A stretch of 64,000 nucleotides of DNA from Paramecium pentaurelia (Eukaryota > Ciliophora > Oligohymenophorea > Peniculida > Parameciidae), in assembly GCA_905183005.1 (NCBI GenBank), contig CAJJDO010000084.1, positions 186,001 to 250,000 on the forward strand, read 5' to 3'. Below are positions 36,479 to 48,174 of the stretch, piece after piece. The notes under the pieces were generated by a model. That model was not told the DNA's origin. It made no database searches and saw nothing but the letters and a program-made list of their open reading frames with translations. How positions within the stretch are numbered: the first letter of the stretch is position 1; every line of letters begins with the position of its first letter. A program made the translations under genes and the position numbers.

Positions 36479-38276
36479 TCATGAGCCTAATTTTTTGAGT
36501 TAATCTCTAATTTAATTAGCTTTCTTAAGATTCATTTATAGTTAAGGTTTCTATTAACTTTAAGGTGAATAAATAGATTAACTAGGAGATTGTCGAAAAG
36601 CTATTTATTAAAGTGCACTAAATTATATTTATCTTTAGGTTTCTTTTCTGGATTCAGGAGTACTTAGAATAGAACAATCAGAATCAGATGATTATTACTT
36701 TATATTGGGTGAACAAAATATCTATTTTGAATCTATAATGCTTGACTTTTCCATTAACCAACTATCAGATGATGCTTTAATAGGATCGTATTCTCTTACA
36801 CCCAAAAATGGTGTTTATTAAATCAATTCATTTTATTTACATTTGGAAATCTTAGATCTTAAATCATTTTATCCAAACTTTTTCATACTATCTAAGATAC
36901 TATATTTTTCATTTAAATTTTAATCTAAATTTATTTCATCAGTATGATTAGATTCTCTTCTGTATAAACGGGATATGAAGGGATGAGAAAGAGCCTCTAA
37001 GGAAGAGATTCTATAATCTGGATTAGGTTCTAAAGATCGCTTTAGTAGATCCAAAGCATCTTCAGAAACCTTCAAATCTTTATAATTTATTTAACAATCT
37101 CTGTTTTTCTCTATAATTTCATCAAGACTATTTCCATAGAATGGAGCTTGTCCAGATAGTCTAATATTACACTTATAAATACAATATATAGAGAATGATT
37201 CCTGCACTAAAGACATCAACCTTTTCATTATATTTCTTATCTTCTAAAATTTCAGGAGCAACATAACCAGGAGTCCCACATCTAGTAATAAGTAGATCAA
37301 CTTCAGTGTAAGATGCTAAACCAAAATCAGCAATTTTTAAATCAAAATTCTCAGATTTATCTTTTAATAGTATATTCTCAGGTTTTATATCTCTATGCAT
37401 GATATTCTTAGTTAATAAATATGAATAATTATACTTTTGTGTGTAAATATTCTAAAGCATCAAATATTTTGAACATTATCAAAGCCACTTTGGATTCTTA
37501 GAAACATTTTGTTTCTAGTATTATATCAAATAATTCTCCTCCTTCTAATAATTCCATCACTAAATAAATGTAATCGCCACTCTCATAAATTTCATATAAT
37601 TTAATAATATTAGGATGATCACAAGAACGCAATAAATCGATTTCATTAAGTAATCCTTACTTTTTAATATCAGTAATAATGTTACTCTTTATTTATTATT
37701 TTTGTCCATTAATGCCGATTTTTAGAAGGTCTTAACTGCATATTTATTTTAATTTTATTTTCTTTAAGCTAAGAGAACCTTATTTATTCAATTTCTTACC
37801 TTTGCATAGGTTCCTTTTCCTATTACTTTAAGATTTAAGTAAATATCTCGATAATTATTTAGAATACAAGTCTTTTTGAATTATTCAATCCATTTTTATC
37901 TTTACTCTTATGATTTAGCATTAAATATATATTTTTTGGATCCTGCTTATAATACAATAGGATGTTTATCCTTTTCCAATTGATTTTAAGAATTGAGATC
38001 TAAATAGACATTTGTTAAAAATAATGCTGCTACTTCCTTTTATTCTCTGCAATTCTAAAAATGTCTTATTATATATGTTACATTATAAATGTTCAGTCTA
38101 TCTGAAAACAACTTAAAAAACTTTGGTTTATAAAAATCATATTTCTTGCTTTTTACAAATAAAGTTCCTTCAAATAATCGAATAGTGGATATTGGACGTT
38201 TAATTGAATTTAATTTTACCCATTAATTCCTTTCATTCGAATTACTTGAATCAAAAAAAAATTATTCCGTTTACAT
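36479..38276 (-). CDS. PH domain plus CAMK/AGC-like protein kinase
   Basis: Four introns (21, 26, 28 and 22 nt) give 566 residues. Residues 30-150 resemble a PH domain (LFEGTLFVKSKKYDFYKPKF, FNAKSQEQRQKWIEQFKK). The kinase follows: VIGKGTYAKVLLAQRKQNQN, KYAVKTFQKSALMDK, IYLVMELLEGGELFDIILET, NIMHRDIKPENILLK, IADFGLASYTEV, CGTPGYVAPEILEDKKYNEK, VDVFSAGIILYILLSGQAPF and a closing EALSHPF. All catalytic residues are intact. The tail is long, polar and Ser/Gln-rich, with no EF-hands. It probably phosphorylates Ser/Thr downstream of phosphoinositide or calcium signals; this is inference. Confidence 0.92.
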
Positions 38277-38434
38277 AAATATTTATAATTTTATTATTAA
38301 TCTTGATCTCTCTATAAAATAATTAAAATGTGAATTTAGATATATATTTATTTAATATAAATATTGACAACAACAAAAACAAATAAAAATGTTTTTGTTT
38401 TTTTTGTTTTATATTTTTATTATTAAAAAAAAAA

Positions 38435-39347
38435 ATGATGTATTCCAAAGCTGGTAAAATTTCAATTGAACTATTTCCTTGGATACAATAAAGAGATGCT
38501 ATTATCAATGGAGAGAAAAAAAAAACATATGAAATTTCAATTTTCGATGATATTCCTCATAGTAAAAGACCTTATAAAAGTTTCAAAGAAAATACTAAAT
38601 CATCTCCAAGAGAAACCTCTCAAACCAAAGTTTAACCATTTTCTAAATAAGTTGGGAGGGTGGAATCTAAAAAGGAGTTAGATAGATATGGATTTTATAA
38701 TCCCAAATATCATTTAGTATAGAAAAGGTCTCCTTTAACTGATGGACCTGATCATTTTAGATAATTAAATAGTGATCGATCTTTATCTTCAAAAACTATT
38801 AAAAGATCTATTAAAATATAGAAACCTACTTTAAAACATAATTGCGATACTAGTAAAGAATATTTAGAGAAAAAATAACTGTAAGAAGAAAGAAAGCTAA
38901 GAGCATAAGAATATTAACCAGATCTAAATAGATTCCCTTTACCAGAAGGACCAAATGAACATAGATTTGAATACTAACAATACCCTTAATCATAATATCA
39001 TAGATCTCCAAATCCAATAATTAGACCACGATCTAGTTCTTCTAAATTGAAATTTAAAGAAGTAAGTATATAATTTGATAAAATGATAGTAAAAGAATGG
39101 TTAAATTTATGATCTAAATTATACCGTAATCTATCCTAAATCAGATAAGATGATACCTGTATTAGATAAATTGACACCAAGACAACCCTTTAATAGTGAT
39201 AAACCAATATATACATATCATGAAACACTTTCTGATGATACTCCTAAGAAACGAAATAGTCCCTTATCATTTAAATTAGATTAGCAAATTTCTAGAGAAA
39301 AAGCAATGAGTTACTATTCCTCTATAAGAAGACTTTATTATTTATGA
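38435..39347 (+). CDS. Uncharacterised basic protein with GP-rich motifs
   Basis: One 28-nt intron gives 294 residues. It starts MMYSKAGKISIELFPWIQQR; two ATGs lie back to back. It carries two similar turns, SPLTDGPDHFRQL and FPLPEGPNEHRFEY, and many Lys/Arg/Ser/Pro residues, a make-up common in ciliary or cortical microtubule-associated proteins (inference). No domain is recognised. It diverges from the PH-kinase gene with 158 bp between starts. Confidence 0.6.
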
Positions 39348-39372
39348 TTATTGCTATTATTATTAATATTAA

Positions 39373-40145
39373 ATGTCATATCCCTTTGGTAATTAATTTT
39401 CAGCAGGGATGCCTAATGCCAAATACAAAACAACACTTTGTAGACATTATTAAGGTATTATCATTAAGATTATTAGCTACAAGATAATGCGCCATAGGAG
39501 CTAAATGCCAATTCGCTCATGGACAAGAGGAAATGAGATCCATAAATGGTATTTATATATTTCTAAATATATAAGATCCCATTCCTTCTGCTTTAATCAC
39601 AGTTTTAGCAGTCCCTTCATAATATTAAGAAATCATGAAACCTATGATGCCTCAATAACCTGCTTTTAAAAGTATTAAATAACTTTAAGGTTAGTTCCAT
39701 GTAAATATCATGCTTAAAATTATTGCAAAAATGGATAAAATTGCTAATATTCTCATGGTACTCAAATTTTAAATATCATCAAGATGTCGATATTTAACAA
39801 CCCATGATTCCAAATATGATAAACCCATATCAACCATAATACCCTTAAGTTGATATGAGATAAGAAATTAAGCAAGAAGATCCAATGACTACTGTATTTA
39901 TCATTATATTATAAACCATGGAATAAATATTTTCGAAAGATGTTAATTATTATAAAATATTTAAGGATATCATATAAAAATTAAAAATTGCCTAAGATCA
40001 AGTAAAATGTGGCAATTTGGCAGTTGGTTCAGAATGCATTAAAGCCATTATGACAGATCCAGAAAGAACAGATGATGAAGTAGAATAGTATACTACTATA
40101 TATAATAATGCATGTTATTATTATAATCAATTGTAATAAGGTTGA
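39373..40145 (+). CDS. CCCH zinc-finger RNA-binding protein
   Basis: Four introns (22, 27, 23 and 26 nt) give 224 residues. Two C-x8-C-x5-C-x3-H-type fingers are present: KTTLCRHYQATRQCAIGAKC followed by QFAHG, and KIPCKYHAQNYCKNGQNCQY followed by SHG. Such tandem fingers bind AU-rich RNA in TIS11/ZFP36-type proteins. The C-terminal 110 residues are helical (FIIILQTMEQIFSKDVNYYK, LKIAQDQVKCGNLAVGSECI). Its 3' part is repeated at 40970-41239 because of the duplicated block. Confidence 0.85.
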
Positions 40146-40968
40146 AAATTTGTTGTTTTAAATATAACATAAACATATAAATAATTAGATTTAACCAATT
40201 TATTTCAATATCTTCTTATAATTTTAAATGTTATTTAGTTATAAATAATCTCTGATTATAATAACGTTAATGCCCTATATAACTATAAATTAAGAAAATA
40301 TTGGATCCAAAATATATTATCTATAATAAAACTTATTAGATGTTATACTTTTGAAATCAAATTTATTTTGTGTTTTCCTTGAAATGAAAAGTTAGGATTA
40401 GATTTTGAGTTTTTTAATGTCCTTTTAATTGCTAAGTATAATTCTGCTATAATTTATATTATTCATTTAATCCAGTTACTGTTAATTCATATTAATTAAT
40501 TTAATGAAGAATTGAGTGGGTTTATTCTTCATACAATTATTTTAATTATATATTCTCCTAATTTAATTGTTTATATATATTTATTAATTTATTGCTATTC
40601 TTTTATAATAGGATTCTTAAACTTCATTTAATCAATTCGATTCTATAATTATTTAATTAGTTTTGAATAGATTTTTTATTAAAAAGGTTCAAATAGTTAT
40701 GGTTTATAGTTTTGAGAAGTATTGATTTATTTTATTAGTTTTTGTTATTAAATAGGGGATTTAGTAATAAAGAAGAGTCATATATTTATTAGCTATATAT
40801 CTACTTTAAAGTTTTAAAATATGTCCCAAATCTGAAATTTTCTTTTTAGTTATTTGTAATTAGATTTAAAAAGTATTGTTTCTTTGATAAGATTCTGTAC
40901 TAAATCTTAATTTTGCTATTCATTTTAATAAATTAATATATATATTCAAAATGAATGAAATAGAACAA
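39876..40968 (+). repeat. Direct repeat copy 1 (1,093 bp)
   Basis: Identical, as far as I can read, to 40970-42062. The two copies are separated only by one N at 40969. It covers the 3' part of the CCCH gene, the intergenic region and the first codons of the MFS gene. This is most simply unmerged overlap between two contigs. Confidence 0.9.
40357..40923 (-). pseudogene. Coiled-coil ORF with one in-frame TGA (copy 1)
   Basis: From ATG 40923 the minus strand reads MNSKIKIQYRILSKKQYFLN and on for 99 residues to a TGA at 40624. The same frame then continues open for a further 88 residues of heptad-rich sequence (NIYKQLNQENIQLKQLYEEQ) to a second TGA at 40357. No intron removing the first TGA could be found. 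It may be a decayed coiled-coil gene or two abutting short genes. A duplicate lies at 41451-42017. Confidence 0.35.
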
Positions 40969-40969
40969 N
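40969..40969. other. Assembly gap marker (single N)
   Basis: The only ambiguous base in the window. It joins the two identical 1,093-bp blocks, marking a contig junction rather than biology. Confidence 0.95.
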
Positions 40970-42062
40970 GAAGATCCAATGACTACTGTATTTATCATTA
41001 TATTATAAACCATGGAATAAATATTTTCGAAAGATGTTAATTATTATAAAATATTTAAGGATATCATATAAAAATTAAAAATTGCCTAAGATCAAGTAAA
41101 ATGTGGCAATTTGGCAGTTGGTTCAGAATGCATTAAAGCCATTATGACAGATCCAGAAAGAACAGATGATGAAGTAGAATAGTATACTACTATATATAAT
41201 AATGCATGTTATTATTATAATCAATTGTAATAAGGTTGAAAATTTGTTGTTTTAAATATAACATAAACATATAAATAATTAGATTTAACCAATTTATTTC
41301 AATATCTTCTTATAATTTTAAATGTTATTTAGTTATAAATAATCTCTGATTATAATAACGTTAATGCCCTATATAACTATAAATTAAGAAAATATTGGAT
41401 CCAAAATATATTATCTATAATAAAACTTATTAGATGTTATACTTTTGAAATCAAATTTATTTTGTGTTTTCCTTGAAATGAAAAGTTAGGATTAGATTTT
41501 GAGTTTTTTAATGTCCTTTTAATTGCTAAGTATAATTCTGCTATAATTTATATTATTCATTTAATCCAGTTACTGTTAATTCATATTAATTAATTTAATG
41601 AAGAATTGAGTGGGTTTATTCTTCATACAATTATTTTAATTATATATTCTCCTAATTTAATTGTTTATATATATTTATTAATTTATTGCTATTCTTTTAT
41701 AATAGGATTCTTAAACTTCATTTAATCAATTCGATTCTATAATTATTTAATTAGTTTTGAATAGATTTTTTATTAAAAAGGTTCAAATAGTTATGGTTTA
41801 TAGTTTTGAGAAGTATTGATTTATTTTATTAGTTTTTGTTATTAAATAGGGGATTTAGTAATAAAGAAGAGTCATATATTTATTAGCTATATATCTACTT
41901 TAAAGTTTTAAAATATGTCCCAAATCTGAAATTTTCTTTTTAGTTATTTGTAATTAGATTTAAAAAGTATTGTTTCTTTGATAAGATTCTGTACTAAATC
42001 TTAATTTTGCTATTCATTTTAATAAATTAATATATATATTCAAAATGAATGAAATAGAACAA
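40970..42062 (+). repeat. Direct repeat copy 2 (1,093 bp)
   Basis: Second copy of 39876-40968 at an offset of 1,094. It starts inside the CCCH gene's last exon (truncated copy, stop at 41239) and runs into the real MFS gene start at 42045. Confidence 0.9.
41451..42017 (-). pseudogene. Coiled-coil ORF with one in-frame TGA (copy 2)
   Basis: Identical to the ORF at 40357-40923, with the first TGA at 41718. It lies head to head with the MFS gene. If the duplicated block is an assembly artefact, only one copy exists. Confidence 0.35.
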
Positions 42063-43546
42063 TAAGAAGCATCACATTATTCAACTATAAATGAATTAAA
42101 ATCAGAAATATAAGTTGTGTCTCAGAAGGAAGATCATTCTATAATAAAGTCAGACAATATAATAAATTTTGATGATACCTTAACTCAAATAGGGTTTGGA
42201 AGATTTTAAATAATGCAATACCTAGTATCAATAATTTTGGGAATTATGGAAGGAGCATAAATTACAATTTTTACTCTAATGATACCAATACTAAAAAAAG
42301 AATGGGATATATCAGAATCTATAGTGAGTTTATAAACAAGTTTTATTTTTATGGGATTTCTAGTTGGATCTATGCTATCAGGTTAATTTACTGATAGGTA
42401 TGGAAGGAAATTACCTTTCATTTTTAGTTCATTGTTTACAGTTTTGATTTGCTTTGCAACTATTCTTTGTACAAATGTTTATCAGCTACTGATTATGAGA
42501 GGATTTATGGGTGTTTTTGTAGGTTTCTTTGCACCTTGTTGTGTAACTTTATTATAAGAAATTACTCCAAATAACTTAAGAGGTTAAATGACAGGAACTG
42601 TTACTTTAAGTGTTGCAATAGGTTAATTGTACGGTTTTTTCATGGCTTCATTAATTTTGGATGGAATAAATGGAAGTTGGAGATGGTTAACTTTTTTAGG
42701 TTCATTGCCAGGATTGATTGCTTTGATACTGTCTTTAATGTATATTTAAGAATCTCCTAGATACTTACTATTAGAAGGTAAGTATTATGATGCTTTTTAA
42801 ACTTTAAGATTGATGATAAAGACTAATAAAGCTACAGAGATTAATTTATCTATTGAAATTGAACATAAATTAGTAATATGGTCATTATATATGAACAGTA
42901 TTGCTAAAAAAACAGAACATGCTTCCTTTAAAAGTTTGCTCAATGGAGACAGATTATATATTTCAATAGTTTTATGGAGTATTTGGTTTTTACTATGTTT
43001 TTCTTATTATGGTAATTTAATGACTATGCCTTAAATATTATATTAACTTAAAGATAATTAATCATAGTTGTAGTAATTAGTCTATGCTTGTCTAAGTGAT
43101 ATACTAGGTGCTATCTTGGCTACTTTAATTATTGATATCAAAGGATTAGGTAGAAAGAACTCATTAATCATTGGGTTCTTAATAGCAGCAATATTTTCAT
43201 TTTTATAACTTTATTATTACGAAAAGCATTTTGCGATTTTAGCAATTTTATAAAAAATGTTTTTATCAATGAATTACATCTTCTGGTATAATAATATTAA
43301 TATTAAATTAGTTATTAATTAACTACTGAACTTTATCCTACTAAATTAAGAACTACAGGATTAGGGACAGCAGTAGCTATAGGTAGACTAGGTGTCATAT
43401 TGATGCCTTGGTCTTGTATGATTGTATCCTAATATTCAATCATCGCTCCATTTCTTCTATTTTCCATAGCTTCCTTTTTAGGAAGTATTTTTACTTGTTT
43501 TATTCCTTTTGACACACTTGGAAAGAGTTTAGATAACAATAATTGA
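42045..43546 (+). CDS. Major facilitator superfamily transporter (sugar/SV2-like)
   Basis: One 26-nt intron gives 491 residues with about 12 hydrophobic segments. The loop 2-3 signature is present (SGQFTDRYGRKLPFIFSS, the G-x-x-x-D-R-x-G-R-[KR] motif), as is the central PESPR-like IQESPRYLLLEGKYYDAFQT. The matching loop 8-9 element is IIDIKGLGRKNSLIIG, and the late FTELYPTKLR-like motif reads QLTTELYPTKLRTTGLGTAV. This is the sugar and organic-cation transporter branch of the MFS. The substrate is not predictable. The first three codons are also present in the duplicated block at 40951. Confidence 0.93.
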
Positions 43547-43586
43547 TTAATTAATATAATAATAAATTATAAATAATACAAATAAA

Positions 43587-44369
43587 TCATACTTATTATC
43601 TTTAAGATTAATGAGATCCTCTATTTAATCTTTTTTTAGTATCAACTGATTTGATCCTATTATAATAATAATAATAATTATTATTATTATTTTTTGTAAT
43701 ATTAACATCCTTGATTTAAGTAATCTATCTATTTTTTAAATTTTAAAGTGATATTTCTGCCATTATTAACTTTTAACTCAGTTCTGAGGCCTCCTCATTT
43801 TTTTCTTTACATTTCTATCTCCAAACATCAACTTCTCCTTATAAAGACATAACAGTTGTTTCAACTCTTGAATATTTTTCTTAAATTATTTATAATTCTT
43901 AGATTTAATAATTCAATTAATCTATCCAATTTTCTTTTTCATTTAAAATATTTCTTAATTTTATTATATCTTTATCTTTATAACTGAAATGTTTTTATAT
44001 TTCTTTTTATCAATTTCATATCAGTATATTTATTTTTTTCAATTACTTAACTTCTTCATTATAGCTATTCTTATTCTATTATTTTTTTTTTTATAATAAA
44101 GTAAAGCTTTCTTTAGATTCAAATAATACCTATTTTAATCTTTAGATTTCCTTCTTTAATCCATCATCTTAAACTTCAAAATTCTTAATCATAACTTCTA
44201 ATTCATTTATTCTGTTTATATAATCTGTAGAAAATTAGATTTTATTCATTAATATTTAAACTTTAGTTTTAAATCTGCAATCTTTTGATCATTTATACTA
44301 ATTATAATAATTTCTATTTTTATCTATTTTCCATATCTTATATAGAGACTAATTATAAGGGTTTTTCAT
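43587..44369 (-). CDS. Coiled-coil protein, 5' end and exon structure uncertain
   Basis: The minus strand encodes a Lys/Glu/Gln-rich protein: FVDEFILQYINQLYDIMKNP upstream, INELEVMIKNFEVQDDGLKK in the middle, KDKDIIKLRNILNEKENW and TTVMSLQGEVDVWRQKCKEK near the end, finishing SRVETT-type coiled coil and QSQRQQV. Coding character extends upstream beyond ATG 44369 to at least 44560, so the true start is probably around 44600-44690. A frame break occurs at a T7 run (44033-44039), which a single-base slip would explain. A perfect AAT/TAT palindrome codes NNNNNYYYYY near 43660-43690. The function is unknown. Confidence 0.5.
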
Positions 44370-44840
44370 GATGTCATATAATTAATTTATATATTGTAAA
44401 ATGAATTCATCAACAAAATAAAAATAAATCAATTGTACTTCACTGAATTCTTTTGGTTATTATATCTTATCTGTCGATAATTAAATCATTCTAATAGGAG
44501 AAACTGATTAAGGTTAACAAATAGGGTGTATTTTAGCAATAAACTATGTGTTATTTCTATCTGTGACTTAAAAATGCTTTCAAAATAGATAATTGAGGAA
44601 ACTAGTAATTTAAATAGTTCATTTAATGAAATTTATAATATTTAAAAACAAATTAATTTTATATACTATATTCATAATAAAATTTAAGACCACCAATATG
44701 AAGATACATTATACTTTTTTAATAATTAGTTAATTATAAATTAAATAAGTTAATTTTTGAATATTATTAGATTTATTTAAAATGAATGAAATAATTAATA
44801 TACTACTTATAAGGTAAGCCTACTACAAAACATATTTTTT
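44370..44840. other. 5' part of the coiled-coil gene plus spacer
   Basis: Minus-strand frames up to about 44560 look coding (ITQFIA-like FIAKIHPICQPQSVSPIRMI, STDKIQQPKEFSEVQLIYFY) and most likely belong to the coiled-coil gene. From about 44690 to 44840 I see only AT-rich spacer before the cyclo-ligase stop. Confidence 0.4.
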
Positions 44841-45401
44841 TCAATAATATATTTTCTAATTAGTTATAATGAAATCTAATTATTAATCATTATTTGTGTA
44901 AGGAATGTTATTAACTTTTAGCAATTCATGTCCAAATCCTATAAATTTAGTATTATAGTTTTAAGATCTATAGTATTATATGGTTCTATCGTAATATCCT
45001 CCACCATAACCAATTCTATGCTTATTTTAAGGATCAAAGCATAACAAAGGTACCTTAATTAATTAATTAATTATGTTTACAATACAAAATTATGGGATTT
45101 CATAGTTTTTTTGAATTGGTTCTAATATTTTAAATTTATTCAGTTATAATTCAGTTTTATTCTATATGAAAAGTGAAAATAATAATGGTTCTGTTTCTTT
45201 TTATAATATCGGCAATAAAATTTTATTTGTATTCAAATAAGGCAAAATACTTAAAATATTTAATTCATTGAGTAAAGGGTAATAAATAGAAATAGATGAT
45301 TCTGGTTTGATAATGTTTTTCAATTACTGAGCATATAATTCAGGTTATATTTTTATATCTTTTCGTATTTGTTTATATAATATTCTTAATTCATTTTTCA
45401 T
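44841..45401 (-). CDS. MTHFS: 5-formyltetrahydrofolate cyclo-ligase
   Basis: An uninterrupted 186-residue ORF, the family length. The N-terminal helix MKNELRILYKQIRKDIKIQP, ISIYYPLLNELNILSILPYL, NKILLPILQKETEPLLF and especially VPLLCFDPQNKHRIGYGGGY followed by YDR match the ATP/folate-binding signature [FD]-x-x-R-[IL]-G-x-G-G-G-Y-Y-D-R. The enzyme turns 5-formyl-THF plus ATP into 5,10-methenyl-THF. A 27-nt GTA...AAG segment just before VPLL could be spliced without a frame change. The start lies only 19 bp from the divergent flavoenzyme start. Confidence 0.92.
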
Positions 45402-45420
45402 TTTGTTAGCAATAATTTTA

Positions 45421-47002
45421 ATGATAAAAAAAATATTATGCAATTCATAATTGTATTAATTTTGTGTACAACCAAAAATAAACAACCCAAAATCAAATAA
45501 GGGACGCAATATATTATTATTCTTATTCAGTTTGGGATTTATAAATCAATACACTAAATATAGAGACTATATGTCTAACATATTTTTAAATTAATAAGAA
45601 ATAGCTGATTTTCGCAAAAATAAACAATTAGAAGTAGACAAAAAATTATTAAAATATCATGAGATCAATATGAAAAGAAATTAAGATACAGAAACTATAG
45701 TAATTATTGGAGGAGGTATCATAGGATTAAGTTAAGCATTAAAATTATTATAAAAAGGTTATTCTGTTATAATGATTGAAAAGGAATAATTTATTTCAAC
45801 TAAATGTAGTGCTTTTAATGGAAATATTTACAATCCTTACTTATTTAATCCATTAATATCTAAATATTCAATAAAAACTATGTTTGATAATTATATCAAC
45901 CCTACTGATACATCGACTTAAAGATTCAGTTTTAAATGTCTTTTAGAAACAGGAGCTATAATATGGTTGATTAATGCATTAAGGTTGAGTACATCAGATT
46001 AAAAATTTGATAAATCAATTTAAGATATGACTAAGTTAGGGTAGATTTAAGAATAGGAATTTGAGAAAATCAAAAAGTTGGGTATTCTTGAAAATCAATT
46101 AACTGCTTAAGGAGAATTGAGTTTTTATAAATCTGTAGAATATGGAAAACGAATAAGTTAATCATTTAAATCAGCAGGTATTGAATTTTAAGAAGTTGAT
46201 AATACTAACTTTAATTAACATGAAATAGATAGGAAACTATTTGAAAACTATCCTTATGTTATTAAATTAGATAAAGAAAATAATTTAGATACTAAATTAT
46301 TATCAATAAACACCTTGAAATATTGTTAAAAGCATTATCCTAATAAATTTAATATACTTTATGGAACAGAATTTCAAGAATTCATTATGAGTTATAATAG
46401 ATATGTTTTAGGAATAAATACTAATAAAGGGTATATGAAATTAAATTATTATTAGTGTAATATTTGGAGATAAATTTATAATTTGTGCTGGATTGCATAG
46501 TAAATACATAGCTAAAAAATTGGGAGTAACATTACCAATAATGCCTTGTAGAGGATGGGTTATTGAATCTGAATTACCTTAATTTGCAAAGGAATCTGTT
46601 TTAGATAAAATGGTGCTTAAATTACCTACATTATCTATTACAAATCTTAATAATAAGTTGAGAATATCAGGTTGTTAATTAATAGATTAAGAATATAAAT
46701 CTGATGATCCTATTAATGAATGGGGAGCTTAGATTTTAATAAAATAGATGAAAGAGTAGTTTAATATTGATTTAGATCCATAAAGTATTTCAGTTAGAGA
46801 TTGTTGCAGACCCTTAACACCAGATGATAAAATTATATTGAGTAAATTGTAGTTAAATAGAAATGTTTATATTAATGCTGGACATGGGTCTAGAGGAATG
46901 AGTCAATGTCATGGTTGTGCAGAAATAATATATTAATTAATTTAGGGTTAAAATAAGGAGGAGTATTCAGCCTTTGATTTAACAAGGTATTTATTTGTTT
47001 GA
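45421..47002 (+). CDS. DAO-family FAD-dependent oxidoreductase (D-amino-acid dehydrogenase-like)
   Basis: One 25-nt intron gives 518 residues from ATG 45421. A dinucleotide-binding motif, TIVIIGGGIIGLSQALKLLQ (GxGxxG), is followed by the acidic residue in VIMIEKEQF. Later elements fit the DAO fold: NGNIYNPYLFNPL, IICAGLHSKYIAKKLGV-like FIICAGLHSKYIAKKLG, PCRGWVIESELPQ, CRPLTPDDKIIL and VYINAGHGSRGMSQCHGC. DadA-type enzymes oxidise D-amino acids. The first 80 residues include a hydrophobic stretch (NILLFLFSLGFINQY) and could be a mitochondrial or membrane leader. If they are not coding, the start is ATG 45571 or 45670. Confidence 0.82.
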
Positions 47003-47040
47003 AGTATATATATTTATATATATCGTTAAAAATAATAAAA

Positions 47041-48104
47041 ATGAGTTAATATGAACGAATAAGACCTATCGTATTTTAAAAAGCTCCAGAAGTGAAATAG
47101 GTGAGATCAAATTCATTAGCTGTTAGATCATCTCCTTCAAAATGTTAATTAGATTTATCATTCGATTTATAAGTTAATTCAACAACTAACAATGCAAATC
47201 AAGCATTAAAAGATATCAACAATTATAAAAAACTTTATGTCAGTGAATCATGTTAAAATAATAATAAAGAAAATTAATTATCTGGAAAGCATTTTTCATT
47301 TAAGGCTGATGAAAATTAATATTTGAAATAAAGAATAAAACAATTAGAATCATAGAATAATAACTATGTTACTGAAAATAAAAAATTGGCTCATGTTTTG
47401 GATTAATAAATTCAATTAAATTAATCACTACAAGAATAGTAACAATCAAAAAATTAAATTATCAAAAAATTAGAAGATGTTTAGAAAATGAATAAATATT
47501 AATAGTCAAATAATACAGATCTTAAATAAATTAATGATTAATTGATTATATCTAAAAAAGTAGTTAATGATTTAGAAGAAAAAGTCTAAATTGTATTAAA
47601 TGAAAATTAAAAGTTAAGCGAATTAAATGAAAGATTCTAATTTACAGAAAATTAATTAAAGATTGATGTCGAAAAATATAAAAGTAAATGCTCAATATTA
47701 GAGAGTAAATTGAAATAATAATAGTAATTTATAATATCATTATATAGAGATGAATCAAAATGCTTAGAATTATAAAGAAAAATAAAAAAACAGAATGATT
47801 AATTAGAATAATTGGCTAGAGAGAACTATTAGTTGAAATAATAACTAATTTAAAATAATAATCAAATATCTCAATAAGATGATAAATAGTTATAATATAA
47901 TAATAAGTATATATATATATATTTGAATTTAGTGATAAATATAAAGAGACAATTCAAGAATTGGAATGTTAAAATCAATACTTATAATAAATGATAGGTA
48001 TTGACTAACAAAAGATGAATAATCTAGAAGATAAATTAAGTTTGTTGACCAAGGAAAATTATAGACTAACAGAAATTGTCAAAAATCGTCATAAATAGCA
48101 ATGA
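47041..48104 (+). CDS. Long coiled-coil protein
   Basis: One 26-nt intron gives 345 residues. After a Ser-rich head of about 90 residues, nearly the whole protein is a heptad-like Lys/Glu/Gln/Leu helix: LKQRIKQLESQNNNYVTENK, KKVVNDLEEKVQIVLNENQK, LERKIKKQNDQLEQLAREN-like and LEDKLSLLTKENYRLTEIVK. This resembles basal-body or ciliary coiled-coil proteins, but that is composition, not homology. It follows the flavoenzyme by 38 bp on the same strand. Confidence 0.7.
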
Positions 48105-48174
48105 ACAAAATTTATAACTATTTTTGTTATTTAATTTAAAGAAGATTAAATTAAATGATAATATTGATTTAAGT

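Noticed and set aside
39876..42062. A true tandem gene duplication
   Set aside because: Identity looks perfect, the copies break mid-gene and a lone N lies exactly at the joint. Assembly overlap is far simpler.
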